This document shows positions 1 to 5,375 of a stretch of DNA of 5,459 bases, one piece after another. The first letter of the stretch is position 1. Each line of letters opens with the position of its first letter. The notes under the pieces are model-generated. The model was not told where the DNA came from. It did no database searches and worked only from the letters and a program-made list of their open reading frames with translations. The stretch comes from Acetatifactor sp. GTDB taxonomy: Bacteria > Bacillota > Clostridia > Lachnospirales > Lachnospiraceae. The position numbers and the translations under genes were made by a program. The stretch lies in the NCBI GenBank assembly GCA_024699575.1, contig JAILPF010000174.1, positions 1-5,459 on the forward strand, in the 5' to 3' direction.

Positions 1-1
1 C

Positions 2-1153
2 AGATACAAGGACTACCGGAATTATGATGCGATTGTGGAAAAGGCGTCTGAGAATTTTAAACGGATAAAAACCTGCGTTCATGATGATATGCTTTACTAT
101 TTTACCTCCGGCACAAATGGTGCTCCGAAGGCTGTCATCCATGATTTTTCGTATCCTTTAGCCCATATTTATACTGCCAAAACCTGGCATGGAATCAAGG
201 AAAATTATCTGCACCTTACGGTCGCGGATTCCGGATGGGCCAAAACAGCGTGGGGAAAGCTTTACGGACAGTGGTTTATGGAGGCGGCTATCTTTGTGTA
301 CGATTATGAACAGTTCTATGCCGCTGATATGCTGAAACTTCTGGAGGAGGAAAAGGTGAATACCTTCTGCGCTCCGCCGACCATCTACAAATATTTTGTG
401 CTGGAGGATTTGGCTCACTACAATCTTACCGCCATCCACCATTTTTCCACGGCCGGGGAACCGATGCCAAAGGAAATCGCAGAGCGATTCAAAGAATTCA
501 CCGGGAAAACGATTCGAGAAGGATTCGGGCAGACAGAAACTGCATTACTGTTGTGTACCCCGGAGGGAAGCGAGCAGATTGCGGGTTCGATTGGAAAACC
601 CTCTCCACAGTATCATATTACGCTTTATGACGAAAACAATCATCCTGTCAAAGAGGGGGAGGCGGGAGAAATCGTTATTCTGCCCGACGGTGGTAAAAGA
701 CCAATAGGACTACTGAAAGGCTATCTTGGCGCAGAGGCGGATTATGAGGAGGCCTGGACGGGCGGAGTTTATCACACAAAAGATAGGGCTTATAGAGATA
801 AAGAGGGAAACTATTTTTTCCTTGGACGAAATGATGATGTGATTAAGTCCAGTGGATACCGGATTGGACCGTCGGAGGTAGAGGATATTCTGTTAAAGCA
901 TCCGGCAGTATCCGAATGCGCTGTCACCGGCTATCCTTCCCCAAAAAGAGGGGCTGTGGTGAAGGCAAGTATTGTGCTAAACGAAGGTTATGTCGGTGAT
1001 ACAAAACTGACAACAGAATTGCAGGATTTCGTGAAACAGAGAGCCGCGGTGTATAAATACCCACGCATCATTGCATTTGTGGAGGACCTTCCCAGAAACA
1101 GCAACGGCAAAATCTGCAGAGCGGAAATCCGAAAAAAAGATTATAAAAAATGA
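2..1153 (+). CDS. AMP-forming acyl-CoA synthetase, 3' part (N-terminus outside window)
   Basis: Member of the adenylate-forming (ANL) superfamily, which activates a carboxylic acid with ATP to an acyl-adenylate and transfers it to CoA in the cytoplasm. The frame is open from nt 2, so the gene continues upstream. The visible part is 383 residues; medium-chain acyl-CoA synthetases are usually about 540-560, so roughly 150-170 residues are missing. Core motifs occur in order: the ATP-binding loop TSGTNGAPK (nt 104-130, with Asn replacing the usual second Thr), a DSGWAKTAWGKLYGQW stretch typical of medium-chain-type synthetases, GFGQTE (nt 521-538), the ribose-binding Asp in YHTKDR (nt 782-784), the hinge motif GRNDDVIKSSGYRIGPSEVE (nt 824-883), and the C-terminal catalytic Lys in NSNGK (nt 1109-1111). 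All key residues seen are intact. The acyl substrate cannot be read. A GTG at nt 35 is internal, not the start. No terminator separates it from the next promoter, so some transcripts may run on into the leader. Confidence 0.93.
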   Translation, partial: RYKDYRNYDAIVEKASENFKRIKTCVHDDMLYYFTSGTNGAPKAVIHDFSYPLAHIYTAKTWHGIKENYLHLTVADSGWAKTAWGKLYGQWFMEAAIFVYDYEQFYAADMLKLLEEEKVNTFCAPPTIYKYFVLEDLAHYNLTAIHHFSTAGEPMPKEIAERFKEFTGKTIREGFGQTETALLLCTPEGSEQIAGSIGKPSPQYHITLYDENNHPVKEGEAGEIVILPDGGKRPIGLLKGYLGAEADYEEAWTGGVYHTKDRAYRDKEGNYFFLGRNDDVIKSSGYRIGPSEVEDILLKHPAVSECAVTGYPSPKRGAVVKASIVLNEGYVGDTKLTTELQDFVKQRAAVYKYPRIIAFVEDLPRNSNGKICRAEIRKKDYKK

Positions 1154-1169
1154 CTGTATCAAAAAACTA

Positions 1170-1198
1170 TTGACAGAATTTTATCTGCTGATTATACT
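1170..1198 (+). promoter_or_regulatory. Sigma-A-type promoter for the attenuated operon
   Basis: A perfect -35 box TTGACA (nt 1170-1175) lies exactly 17 nt from the -10 box TATACT (nt 1193-1198, five of six matches to TATAAT). Transcription should start near nt 1205, about 29 nt before the leader ORF. The box begins 16 nt after the acyl-CoA synthetase stop codon, so the downstream genes have their own promoter. This is a close consensus match, suggesting constitutive initiation with control left to the downstream attenuator. Confidence 0.85.
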
Positions 1199-1218
1199 CA
1201 TAAATAAAAATTTGTTTC

Positions 1219-1226
1219 GAAGGTGA
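1219..1226 (+). promoter_or_regulatory. Ribosome binding site of the leader ORF
   Basis: GAAGGTGA matches the AAGG and AGGTGA parts of the Gram-positive Shine-Dalgarno consensus and ends 7 nt before the ATG at 1234. The short ORF is therefore likely to be translated and not a chance reading frame. Confidence 0.65.
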
Positions 1227-1233
1227 ATGTGAT

Positions 1234-1350
1234 ATGACAAATCTATATTCAAACAATTCAATGCCCTTTGATACACCCGTGATGAATCTTAATCAGGGGT
1301 CTAATTTGCTATACCGTTTGATAAGGTCATATCATAAGCTGAATCCATAA
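1234..1350 (+). CDS. 38-residue leader peptide of a transcription attenuator
   Basis: Short ORF (ATG 1234, TAA 1348-1350) between a consensus promoter and an intrinsic terminator, with a good ribosome binding site 7 nt upstream. The peptide begins MTNLYSNNSMPFDTP and ends LLYRLIRSYHKLNP. It has no signal peptide and resembles no leader peptide I recognise. It is rich in Asn (7 of 38) and Leu (6 of 38), without the run of one amino acid seen in amino-acid biosynthesis leaders. Codons 28-31 (Arg-Leu-Ile-Arg, nt 1315-1326) contain the segment that can pair with the terminator. Ribosome position on this ORF should therefore decide which RNA structure forms. Its likely job is to sense ribosome stalling, not to act as a protein. 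Translation is inferred from the signals, not shown. Confidence 0.7.
   Translation: MTNLYSNNSMPFDTPVMNLNQGSNLLYRLIRSYHKLNP
1313..1326 (+). promoter_or_regulatory. Antiterminator segment within the leader ORF
   Basis: ACCGTTTGATAAGG recurs as ACCGTTTGATGAGG at nt 1399-1412, 13 of 14 bases the same. Its last 11 bases (GTTTGATAAGG, 1316-1326) are the exact reverse complement of nt 1385-1395, the upper part of the terminator's left arm. Pairing 1316-1326 with 1385-1395 would leave only six bases of that arm for the terminator, so the two structures cannot coexist. A weak competing partner, TCAAAC at 1249-1254 (6 bp), could sequester this segment when no ribosome is present. Confidence 0.75.
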
Positions 1351-1361
1351 AAAAAGTGGAT
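1343..1361 (+). other. Small hairpin over the leader stop codon
   Basis: ATCCA (1343-1347) pairs with TGGAT (1357-1361), extended by a T-G wobble, around an A-rich loop. The leader stop codon lies at its left edge and loop. It could be an RNA polymerase pause site that synchronises the ribosome with transcription, but it is short and may be chance. Confidence 0.3.
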
Positions 1362-1378
1362 AGAACGAAAGCCGGATG

Positions 1379-1423
1379 AAAAGCCCTTATCAAACCCAAC
1401 CGTTTGATGAGGGCTTTTGTTTT
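1379..1423 (+). terminator. Intrinsic terminator (attenuator) upstream of the methyltransferase
   Basis: The left arm AAAAGCCCTTATCAAAC (1379-1395) and right arm GTTTGATGAGGGCTTTT (1402-1418) form a 17-bp stem with a single T-G wobble (1388 with 1409) and a 6-nt loop CCAACC. The right arm ends in TTTT and is followed by GTTTT, giving the required U-rich tail. It lies 29 nt after the leader ORF and 56 nt before the methyltransferase ATG, inside the presumed transcript, so it must be bypassed for the operon to be expressed. Because the stem is flanked by A and T runs it could also terminate on the minus strand, but no minus-strand gene is evident. Confidence 0.9.
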
Positions 1424-1479
1424 CACGCGAGCGTATACGAAACAGAAACAGAAGCCGCGAAGCGGGCAGGAAGGTAAAT

Positions 1480-2268
1480 ATGAGTACAAGGGCAGAAATC
1501 GTATCGAGTTTTTACAGTCAATATGACGAAGACGGAAGGCTTGAAAGAAGCAGACGCGGACAACTAGAGTACATCACCACAATGGAATACATCCACCGAT
1601 ATGCCGGGAAACATTCCAGGGTATTGGAGGTGGGGGCAGGAACCGGCAGATATTCCATAGCACTTGCAAAAGAGGGAATGGATGTAACTGCGGTGGAGCT
1701 GGTGGAAAGTAACCTTTCTGTGTTACGCCAAAATGGTAAGGAACTTGAAAATCTAAAAGCATATCAGGGGGATGCCACAAAACTGGAGCAATTTGCAGAC
1801 AATTCCTTTGACGTGACACTGTTGCTTGGACCGATGTATCACCTGTACGAGGCAGAGGATGTGAACGCTGCGATTGATGAGGCAATCCGAGTGACAAAGC
1901 CGGGGGGAGCCATATTGTTTGCGTTCATCTCTGTGTATGCCATCATGTATGCGAATTATATCCATGGCAACTGGGCAGCAGGAGAGGCAGAAAACTTTAC
2001 AAGGGATTATCAGGTAAGGCATTTCAAGGAACAGCTTTTTACCGGCTATGATGTGGTGGAATTTGAGCAATTGTTTGAAAAGAAGCCCGTAGAATGGATT
2101 ACTACAGCGGGGACTGATGGCATATTGGAGCCGGTTCAGAAACGATCGGACTTTTCCATTACGGATGAAGATTTTGATGCTTTTGCCAAGTGGTATCTGG
2201 CAATCGCGGAAAAACGCGAGCTTTTGGGAAATACCAATCATTTGCTCTATATCTGCAGAAAGAAATGA
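1480..2268 (+). CDS. Class I SAM-dependent methyltransferase
   Basis: A 262-residue protein with a Rossmann-type methyltransferase fold that transfers the methyl group of S-adenosylmethionine; substrate unknown. Motif I is VLEVGAGTG at residues 48-56 (SAM-binding glycine loop). The acidic residue ending strand 2 is Glu73, GDAT at 97-100 likely contacts adenine, and motif IV is LLLGPMYHL at 114-122, followed by a PGG turn. GPMYHL-type motifs occur in many small-molecule methyltransferases of Clostridia; the residues do not identify it as an rRNA methyltransferase. The start is ATG 1480, with AGGAAGG (1468-1474) 5 nt upstream. The frame extends to a TTG at 1417, but that lies inside the terminator stem and has no ribosome binding site. 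It is the first gene after the attenuator, so its expression should depend on read-through. A small 4-bp GC hairpin (1455-1465) sits just before the ribosome binding site. Confidence 0.88.
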   Translation: MSTRAEIVSSFYSQYDEDGRLERSRRGQLEYITTMEYIHRYAGKHSRVLEVGAGTGRYSIALAKEGMDVTAVELVESNLSVLRQNGKELENLKAYQGDATKLEQFADNSFDVTLLLGPMYHLYEAEDVNAAIDEAIRVTKPGGAILFAFISVYAIMYANYIHGNWAAGEAENFTRDYQVRHFKEQLFTGYDVVEFEQLFEKKPVEWITTAGTDGILEPVQKRSDFSITDEDFDAFAKWYLAIAEKRELLGNTNHLLYICRKK

Positions 2269-2291
2269 TACAAAGAGAGGGAGGAAGCAAG

Positions 2292-2810
2292 ATGAGAGTT
2301 ACAATTGAAACAGAGAGACTGATACTCAGACCCTTTGTGCCGGAGGATTATGAGGAGGCTTTTAAGTGGTGTGGGGATCCGGTAGTCAACACCTACATGA
2401 TATATCCGTTGTATCATAGAGCAGAAGATGTTAAGACCTGGCTGGAAAGCAGAGACTTAGATGATCCCGATAGCTATGATTTGGGATTTGAGCTGAAAAG
2501 TACCGGGGAACTGATTGGAAGCGGCGGACTTGTGTATCATTCCGACAGAGATATATGGAATGTGGGTTATAATCTACGAGCCGACCAGTGGGGTCATGAA
2601 TACGCTTTGGAGGCTATCCGGGGAATCATTGATTATGTTTCCCGCACAAGAAGAATTCGTGCAATTGAAGGCGAATTTGCCGCAGAAAACTATAAAAGCG
2701 GACGTGTTATGGAAAAACTGGGCATGCATTTTCTTCGCGACAGCGAATATGAAAAACTGGATGGAAGTGTAAAATTTGCATCAAAAATATATGTAAGGGA
2801 GTATGAGTGA
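2292..2810 (+). CDS. GNAT family N-acetyltransferase, RimJ/RimL type
   Basis: A 172-residue acetyl-CoA-dependent acetyltransferase, normal length for the Acetyltransf_3 (RimJ/RimL-like) group. It opens with the hallmark TERLILRPFVPEDYEEAF (residues 7-24). It has the central strand leading to LRADQWGHEYALEA (95-108), which corresponds to the acetyl-CoA pyrophosphate loop, and ends with the conserved N-x-x-S-x-R-V-M-E-K-L-G motif (133-144). The loop carries Gly-His-Glu-Tyr-Ala where relatives usually have Gly-Lys-Gly-Tyr-Ala, so cofactor contacts may differ. RimJ/RimL-like enzymes acetylate protein N-termini or amines of small molecules, including some antibiotics; nothing here names the substrate. 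The start is ATG 2292, with GGGAGG (2279-2284) 7 nt upstream, 23 nt after the methyltransferase stop. The upstream in-frame GTG at 2190 lies inside the methyltransferase gene and is not used. Its stop codon overlaps the next start. Confidence 0.9.
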   Translation: MRVTIETERLILRPFVPEDYEEAFKWCGDPVVNTYMIYPLYHRAEDVKTWLESRDLDDPDSYDLGFELKSTGELIGSGGLVYHSDRDIWNVGYNLRADQWGHEYALEAIRGIIDYVSRTRRIRAIEGEFAAENYKSGRVMEKLGMHFLRDSEYEKLDGSVKFASKIYVREYE

Positions 2811-3577
2811 TGATTGTAAAAAACGAAATTCCAATTTTAGAATATGATGACAGTTCCTTAGAGGTGATTGCGCCCAATCATGATTTGGGGGACATCAAAC
2901 TGCCGGAAAAGTGCCTGTTCGCATTTCTTGGTGACGTAGTTCATGAATACGCTAAGAACAATCAGGCGGAGGTTGTTCAGGTGCTGGAAACAGTTTCAAA
3001 TAAAATCAGGATTTATGTGTTACATGATAAGAAGGAAGATTTCTGTCTGGTACAGTCTCCTATAGGAGCGGCTTCTGCCACGCAGGTCTTAGATACCCTG
3101 GTAAACTGTGGTTGCAAAAAAGTAATCGCTGTGGGTTCCTGCGGAGTACTGGCTGAGCTTGAGGAAAATGCATTTCTGGTTCCCGTCAAAGCGCTTAGAG
3201 CGGAGGGTACCTCCTACCATTATCTGCCGGCGTCACGATACATTGAGCTTGATGAAGAGCCGATTGGGGTAATCGAGAGATGTTTTCAAAAACATAATCT
3301 GCCTTTCGTGACTGTCAACACCTGGTCCACTGACGGCTTTTTCAGAGAGACAGAGGATATGGTACACTATCGCCTTGAGGAAAGCTGCTCTGTGGTAGAG
3401 ATGGAGTGTGCCGCCCTTGCAGCGTGCTGTAGAAAGCGAGGAGCAACATTCGGGCAATTCCTTTTTACAGCCGATTCCCTTGCCAACGTCAGGGAGTATG
3501 ATGCCAGAGATTTCGGAGCGGATTCCCATGAAAAGGCATTGCTGCTGGGACTTGATGTTTTAAGAGAATTCAAATAA
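2810..3577 (+). CDS. Nucleoside phosphorylase/nucleosidase-superfamily protein (first of two)
   Basis: A 255-residue cytoplasmic protein of the PNP/UDP phosphorylase (PNP_UDP_1) superfamily, whose members cleave N-glycosidic bonds of nucleosides. Recognisable elements are GAASA (86-90), VGSCG (108-112), the strand to DGFFRETE (175-182), the ribose-binding EMEC (197-200, EMES/EMET in relatives) and the acidic base-contact candidate Asp222. By eye it aligns best with uridine phosphorylase-like enzymes. The phosphate-binding arginines of E. coli uridine phosphorylase (Arg30 in GDPxR, Arg91 before GTTG) appear absent: the matching stretches read GDVVH (41-45) and AVGSCG (107-112). It may thus be hydrolytic or use an unusual substrate. 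The start is ATG 2810, sharing one base with the acetyltransferase TGA (TGATG), with AAGGGAG (2795-2801) 8 nt upstream. This arrangement suggests translational coupling. A GTG at 2807 would add one residue. Confidence 0.85.
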   Translation: MIVKNEIPILEYDDSSLEVIAPNHDLGDIKLPEKCLFAFLGDVVHEYAKNNQAEVVQVLETVSNKIRIYVLHDKKEDFCLVQSPIGAASATQVLDTLVNCGCKKVIAVGSCGVLAELEENAFLVPVKALRAEGTSYHYLPASRYIELDEEPIGVIERCFQKHNLPFVTVNTWSTDGFFRETEDMVHYRLEESCSVVEMECAALAACCRKRGATFGQFLFTADSLANVREYDARDFGADSHEKALLLGLDVLREFK

Positions 3578-3600
3578 ACAGTCGGAATGGGAGATGATAG

Positions 3601-4395
3601 ATGAAGGCAAAAATGAAGGTAATATTGGAGCGGATGCATCAGTACAACGCTGATAATATGGCATATCTGGCTTTTGGTCTGGACAAGGATATCTTCTACG
3701 ATGCACTGGTGGTAGCCCCCAGTTATACCCCCTATAAACTAAAAATGGATGGCACCTGCAAGGTCACAACATTGAAAGAAGGAGCTTATATTGCAGGATA
3801 TCTGGTGGAGAAGGATGGGCTGAAGATTGCATGGATTAAGATTGCTTCCACCGACAGTAATTTGATTGACCATATCTGCGTCTGTGCCGAGCTTCGGTTC
3901 AAGAAAATGATTTTTATCGGTGCAGTGGGTGCCTTGAAGACTGATTTCCATCCGGGAGATATCTGCACACCGTCCTATTCCATTGCCGGTGGAATCGCCC
4001 ATACTTATTTGAAGGATTCCATGCAGGATTTTGTCCCTTTCGAGAGAGTGATGCCGGATGCGGTTTTTGTGGATAAAGTGCTTGAAGAAGGTATCAACCG
4101 GGGATATGATATAAGAAAGGCTTCCGTGTTCTGTACACCATCCATAGCACTGGAATATTACCATCTGGAAGAAATCAAGGAATTTGATACAGATTTGATT
4201 GAGATGGAAACCGCTGCCTTTTATCTCATGGCAGACTTGTTGGAGATTGACAGTGTGGCACTATTGGTAGTATCGGATAATTCAGCAACAGGTGCAGCCC
4301 TTGTGGGTCGCACGCAGGAAGAGCAAGAAAGATATGAAGCCAGCCGAAGCTCGGTATTGCCGGAGATGATTCTGGCGGTAGCTGAGATGAAATAG
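3601..4395 (+). CDS. Nucleoside phosphorylase/nucleosidase-superfamily protein (second of two)
   Basis: A 264-residue protein of the same PNP_UDP_1 superfamily as its neighbour but clearly not a recent duplicate; only scattered motif residues match. Visible elements are FIGAVGALK (105-113), HPGDI (117-121), the ribose-binding EMET (201-204) and SDN (225-227), whose Asp sits where PNPs and MTA/SAH nucleosidases keep the catalytic acid. Overall it looks closer to the hexameric PNP or MTA/SAH-nucleosidase type. The N-terminal GDPxR phosphate loop is not seen (the region reads APSYTPYK at 39-46), and the Arg that precedes the G-x-x-G turn in phosphorylases is Ile here. Hydrolysis instead of phosphorolysis is therefore possible. 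The start is ATG 3601, with GGGAG (3589-3593) 7 nt upstream, 23 nt after the previous stop. An in-frame ATG at 3613 is a weaker alternative. Substrate unknown. Confidence 0.82.
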   Translation: MKAKMKVILERMHQYNADNMAYLAFGLDKDIFYDALVVAPSYTPYKLKMDGTCKVTTLKEGAYIAGYLVEKDGLKIAWIKIASTDSNLIDHICVCAELRFKKMIFIGAVGALKTDFHPGDICTPSYSIAGGIAHTYLKDSMQDFVPFERVMPDAVFVDKVLEEGINRGYDIRKASVFCTPSIALEYYHLEEIKEFDTDLIEMETAAFYLMADLLEIDSVALLVVSDNSATGAALVGRTQEEQERYEASRSSVLPEMILAVAEMK

Positions 4396-4406
4396 AAAGG
4401 AACATG

Positions 4407-5255
4407 ATGCAAATGCGTACACCGGAACAAATGCTTGAACTGATTTTAAACATTGCAAAAGCAGATGAACGAATTAGAGCAGTAAGCATGGGCGGCTCCA
4501 GAGCGAACAAGGATTGTCCGCCTGATATTTATCAGGACTTTGATATTGTCTTTTTTGTGGATGACGTTGCGCCCTTCTGGGATAATATGCCTTGGATTGA
4601 AGAGAAATTTGGCAAGCCATCTTTAGTGCAGAAGCCGGAAGCGATGGAACTGATTCCACCTGACAATGATGGGAATTTTGCATATCTGATGATATTTCCG
4701 GATGGGAACAGAATTGATTTGCAGATTACGGCTCACCCCTATGAAGATGATGGCGAGCCTATGATTTTGCTTCTGGATAAGGATGGGACATTTCCGCAGA
4801 TACAAATCAAAGAGGATTATTGGTACATAGAGAAGCCAAGTCAGAAGCAGTTTGCAGACTGCTGTAATGAGTTTCACTGGTGTCTGAACAATGTGGCAAA
4901 AGGAATCGCCAGAGAAGAGTTGTCATATACTATGGAACAATTTAATCATTATGTTCGGGACATGCTGATTCAGATGATGAAATGGTATATTGGTGCGCAG
5001 CATAATTTTCAAGTGTCTGCAGGTAAAAACGGAAAGTATTTCAAAAACTATCTCTCCCCTGAGGAATATGAGGAGTTTCGGAAAACCTATACGGATGCTG
5101 ATTATGAGCATATGTGGAGTGCAGCGTTCCATACCTTATATTATTTCGGAGACATTGCAAGGAAAGTGGCGGAGAGCTTGTCCTATGTCTATGATGAAGC
5201 AGAGGAAAGAGGCATAGAGACTTACATGAAGCAGGTGCATAATAGTAAGCTGTAA
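4407..5255 (+). CDS. ANT(6)-type aminoglycoside 6-adenylyltransferase homologue
   Basis: A 282-residue nucleotidyltransferase-fold protein, close to full family length. In ANT(6)-I (AadE) and Bacillus AadK it transfers AMP from ATP to the 6-hydroxyl of streptomycin and inactivates it. Family signatures are present in order: DERIRAV (20-26), GGSRAN (29-34), QDFDI (43-47) with the paired metal ligands Asp44 and Asp46, QKPEAMEL (75-82), the third carboxylate Asp104 in RIDL, LLLDKDG, KPSQKQFADCCNEF, and the C-terminal helical part with AGKNGKYFKNYL and the YxxMWxxxF helix. All three catalytic carboxylates are kept. Sequence between motifs differs from AadE and AadK, so streptomycin itself may not be the substrate. 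The start is uncertain: ATG codons at 4404, 4407 and 4413 are in frame behind AAGGA (4397-4401). 4407 gives 5-nt spacing, while 4413 matches the MRxEKEM start of known enzymes. It is the last gene of the cluster, 11 nt after the preceding stop. Confidence 0.87.
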   Translation: MQMRTPEQMLELILNIAKADERIRAVSMGGSRANKDCPPDIYQDFDIVFFVDDVAPFWDNMPWIEEKFGKPSLVQKPEAMELIPPDNDGNFAYLMIFPDGNRIDLQITAHPYEDDGEPMILLLDKDGTFPQIQIKEDYWYIEKPSQKQFADCCNEFHWCLNNVAKGIAREELSYTMEQFNHYVRDMLIQMMKWYIGAQHNFQVSAGKNGKYFKNYLSPEEYEEFRKTYTDADYEHMWSAAFHTLYYFGDIARKVAESLSYVYDEAEERGIETYMKQVHNSKL

Positions 5256-5280
5256 TATAAAAAACATTTTTGCGTTGATA

Positions 5281-5289
5281 TGTTAGAAT
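5281..5289 (+). promoter_or_regulatory. Possible extended -10 promoter element
   Basis: TGTTAGAAT reads as an extended -10 (TG, one base, TAGAAT). No good -35 box lies 16-18 nt upstream (AAAACA region). It could start transcription of something beyond the window. Low information content, so only tentative. Confidence 0.2.
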
Positions 5290-5361
5290 AGAAATAGGTA
5301 AATCGCTGTTTGCAGAAGTGCAGGACGGGCATTCAGATTTATGTTGCGATTATGCAATGTT

Positions 5362-5375
5362 GGTCATATGTGACC
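5362..5375 (+). repeat. Short inverted repeat GGTCA-N4-TGACC
   Basis: Perfect 5-bp arms around TATG in the region after the last gene. The shape fits a dimeric regulator half-site pair, but no T-run follows, so it is not an intrinsic terminator. It falls inside the possible gene remnant, which argues for chance. Function unknown. Confidence 0.25.

Noticed and set aside
35..37. GTG at nt 35 as the start of the acyl-CoA synthetase
   Set aside because: The frame is open to the window edge with family-like sequence before it, and the N-terminal third of the protein would be missing.
1313..1412. Direct repeat (1313-1326 and 1399-1412) as a CRISPR or mobile-element repeat
   Set aside because: Only two copies, no spacers or transposase, and the repeat is fully explained by alternative RNA pairing in the attenuator.
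1205..1423. T-box or metabolite riboswitch in the leader
   Set aside because: No T-box antiterminator motif (AGGGTGGNACCGCG-like) and no riboswitch core I recognise. A translated ORF overlapping the antiterminator segment explains the layout better.
1417..1479. Methyltransferase start at TTG 1417, giving 21 extra residues
   Set aside because: The TTG lies within the terminator stem and tail and has no ribosome binding site. ATG 1480 has AGGAAGG at good spacing and begins the conserved domain sensibly.
1301..1489. Minus-strand 62-residue ORF across the leader and terminator
   Set aside because: It is the antisense of the inverted repeat region, lacks a ribosome binding site and has no recognisable protein character.
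1753..2241. Minus-strand 162-residue ORF
   Set aside because: A shadow of the methyltransferase gene, whose + strand product has complete family motifs.
5256..5280. A-run and T-run after the last gene as an intrinsic terminator
   Set aside because: AAAAAACATTTTT has no GC stem; a weak A-T hairpin would not terminate.
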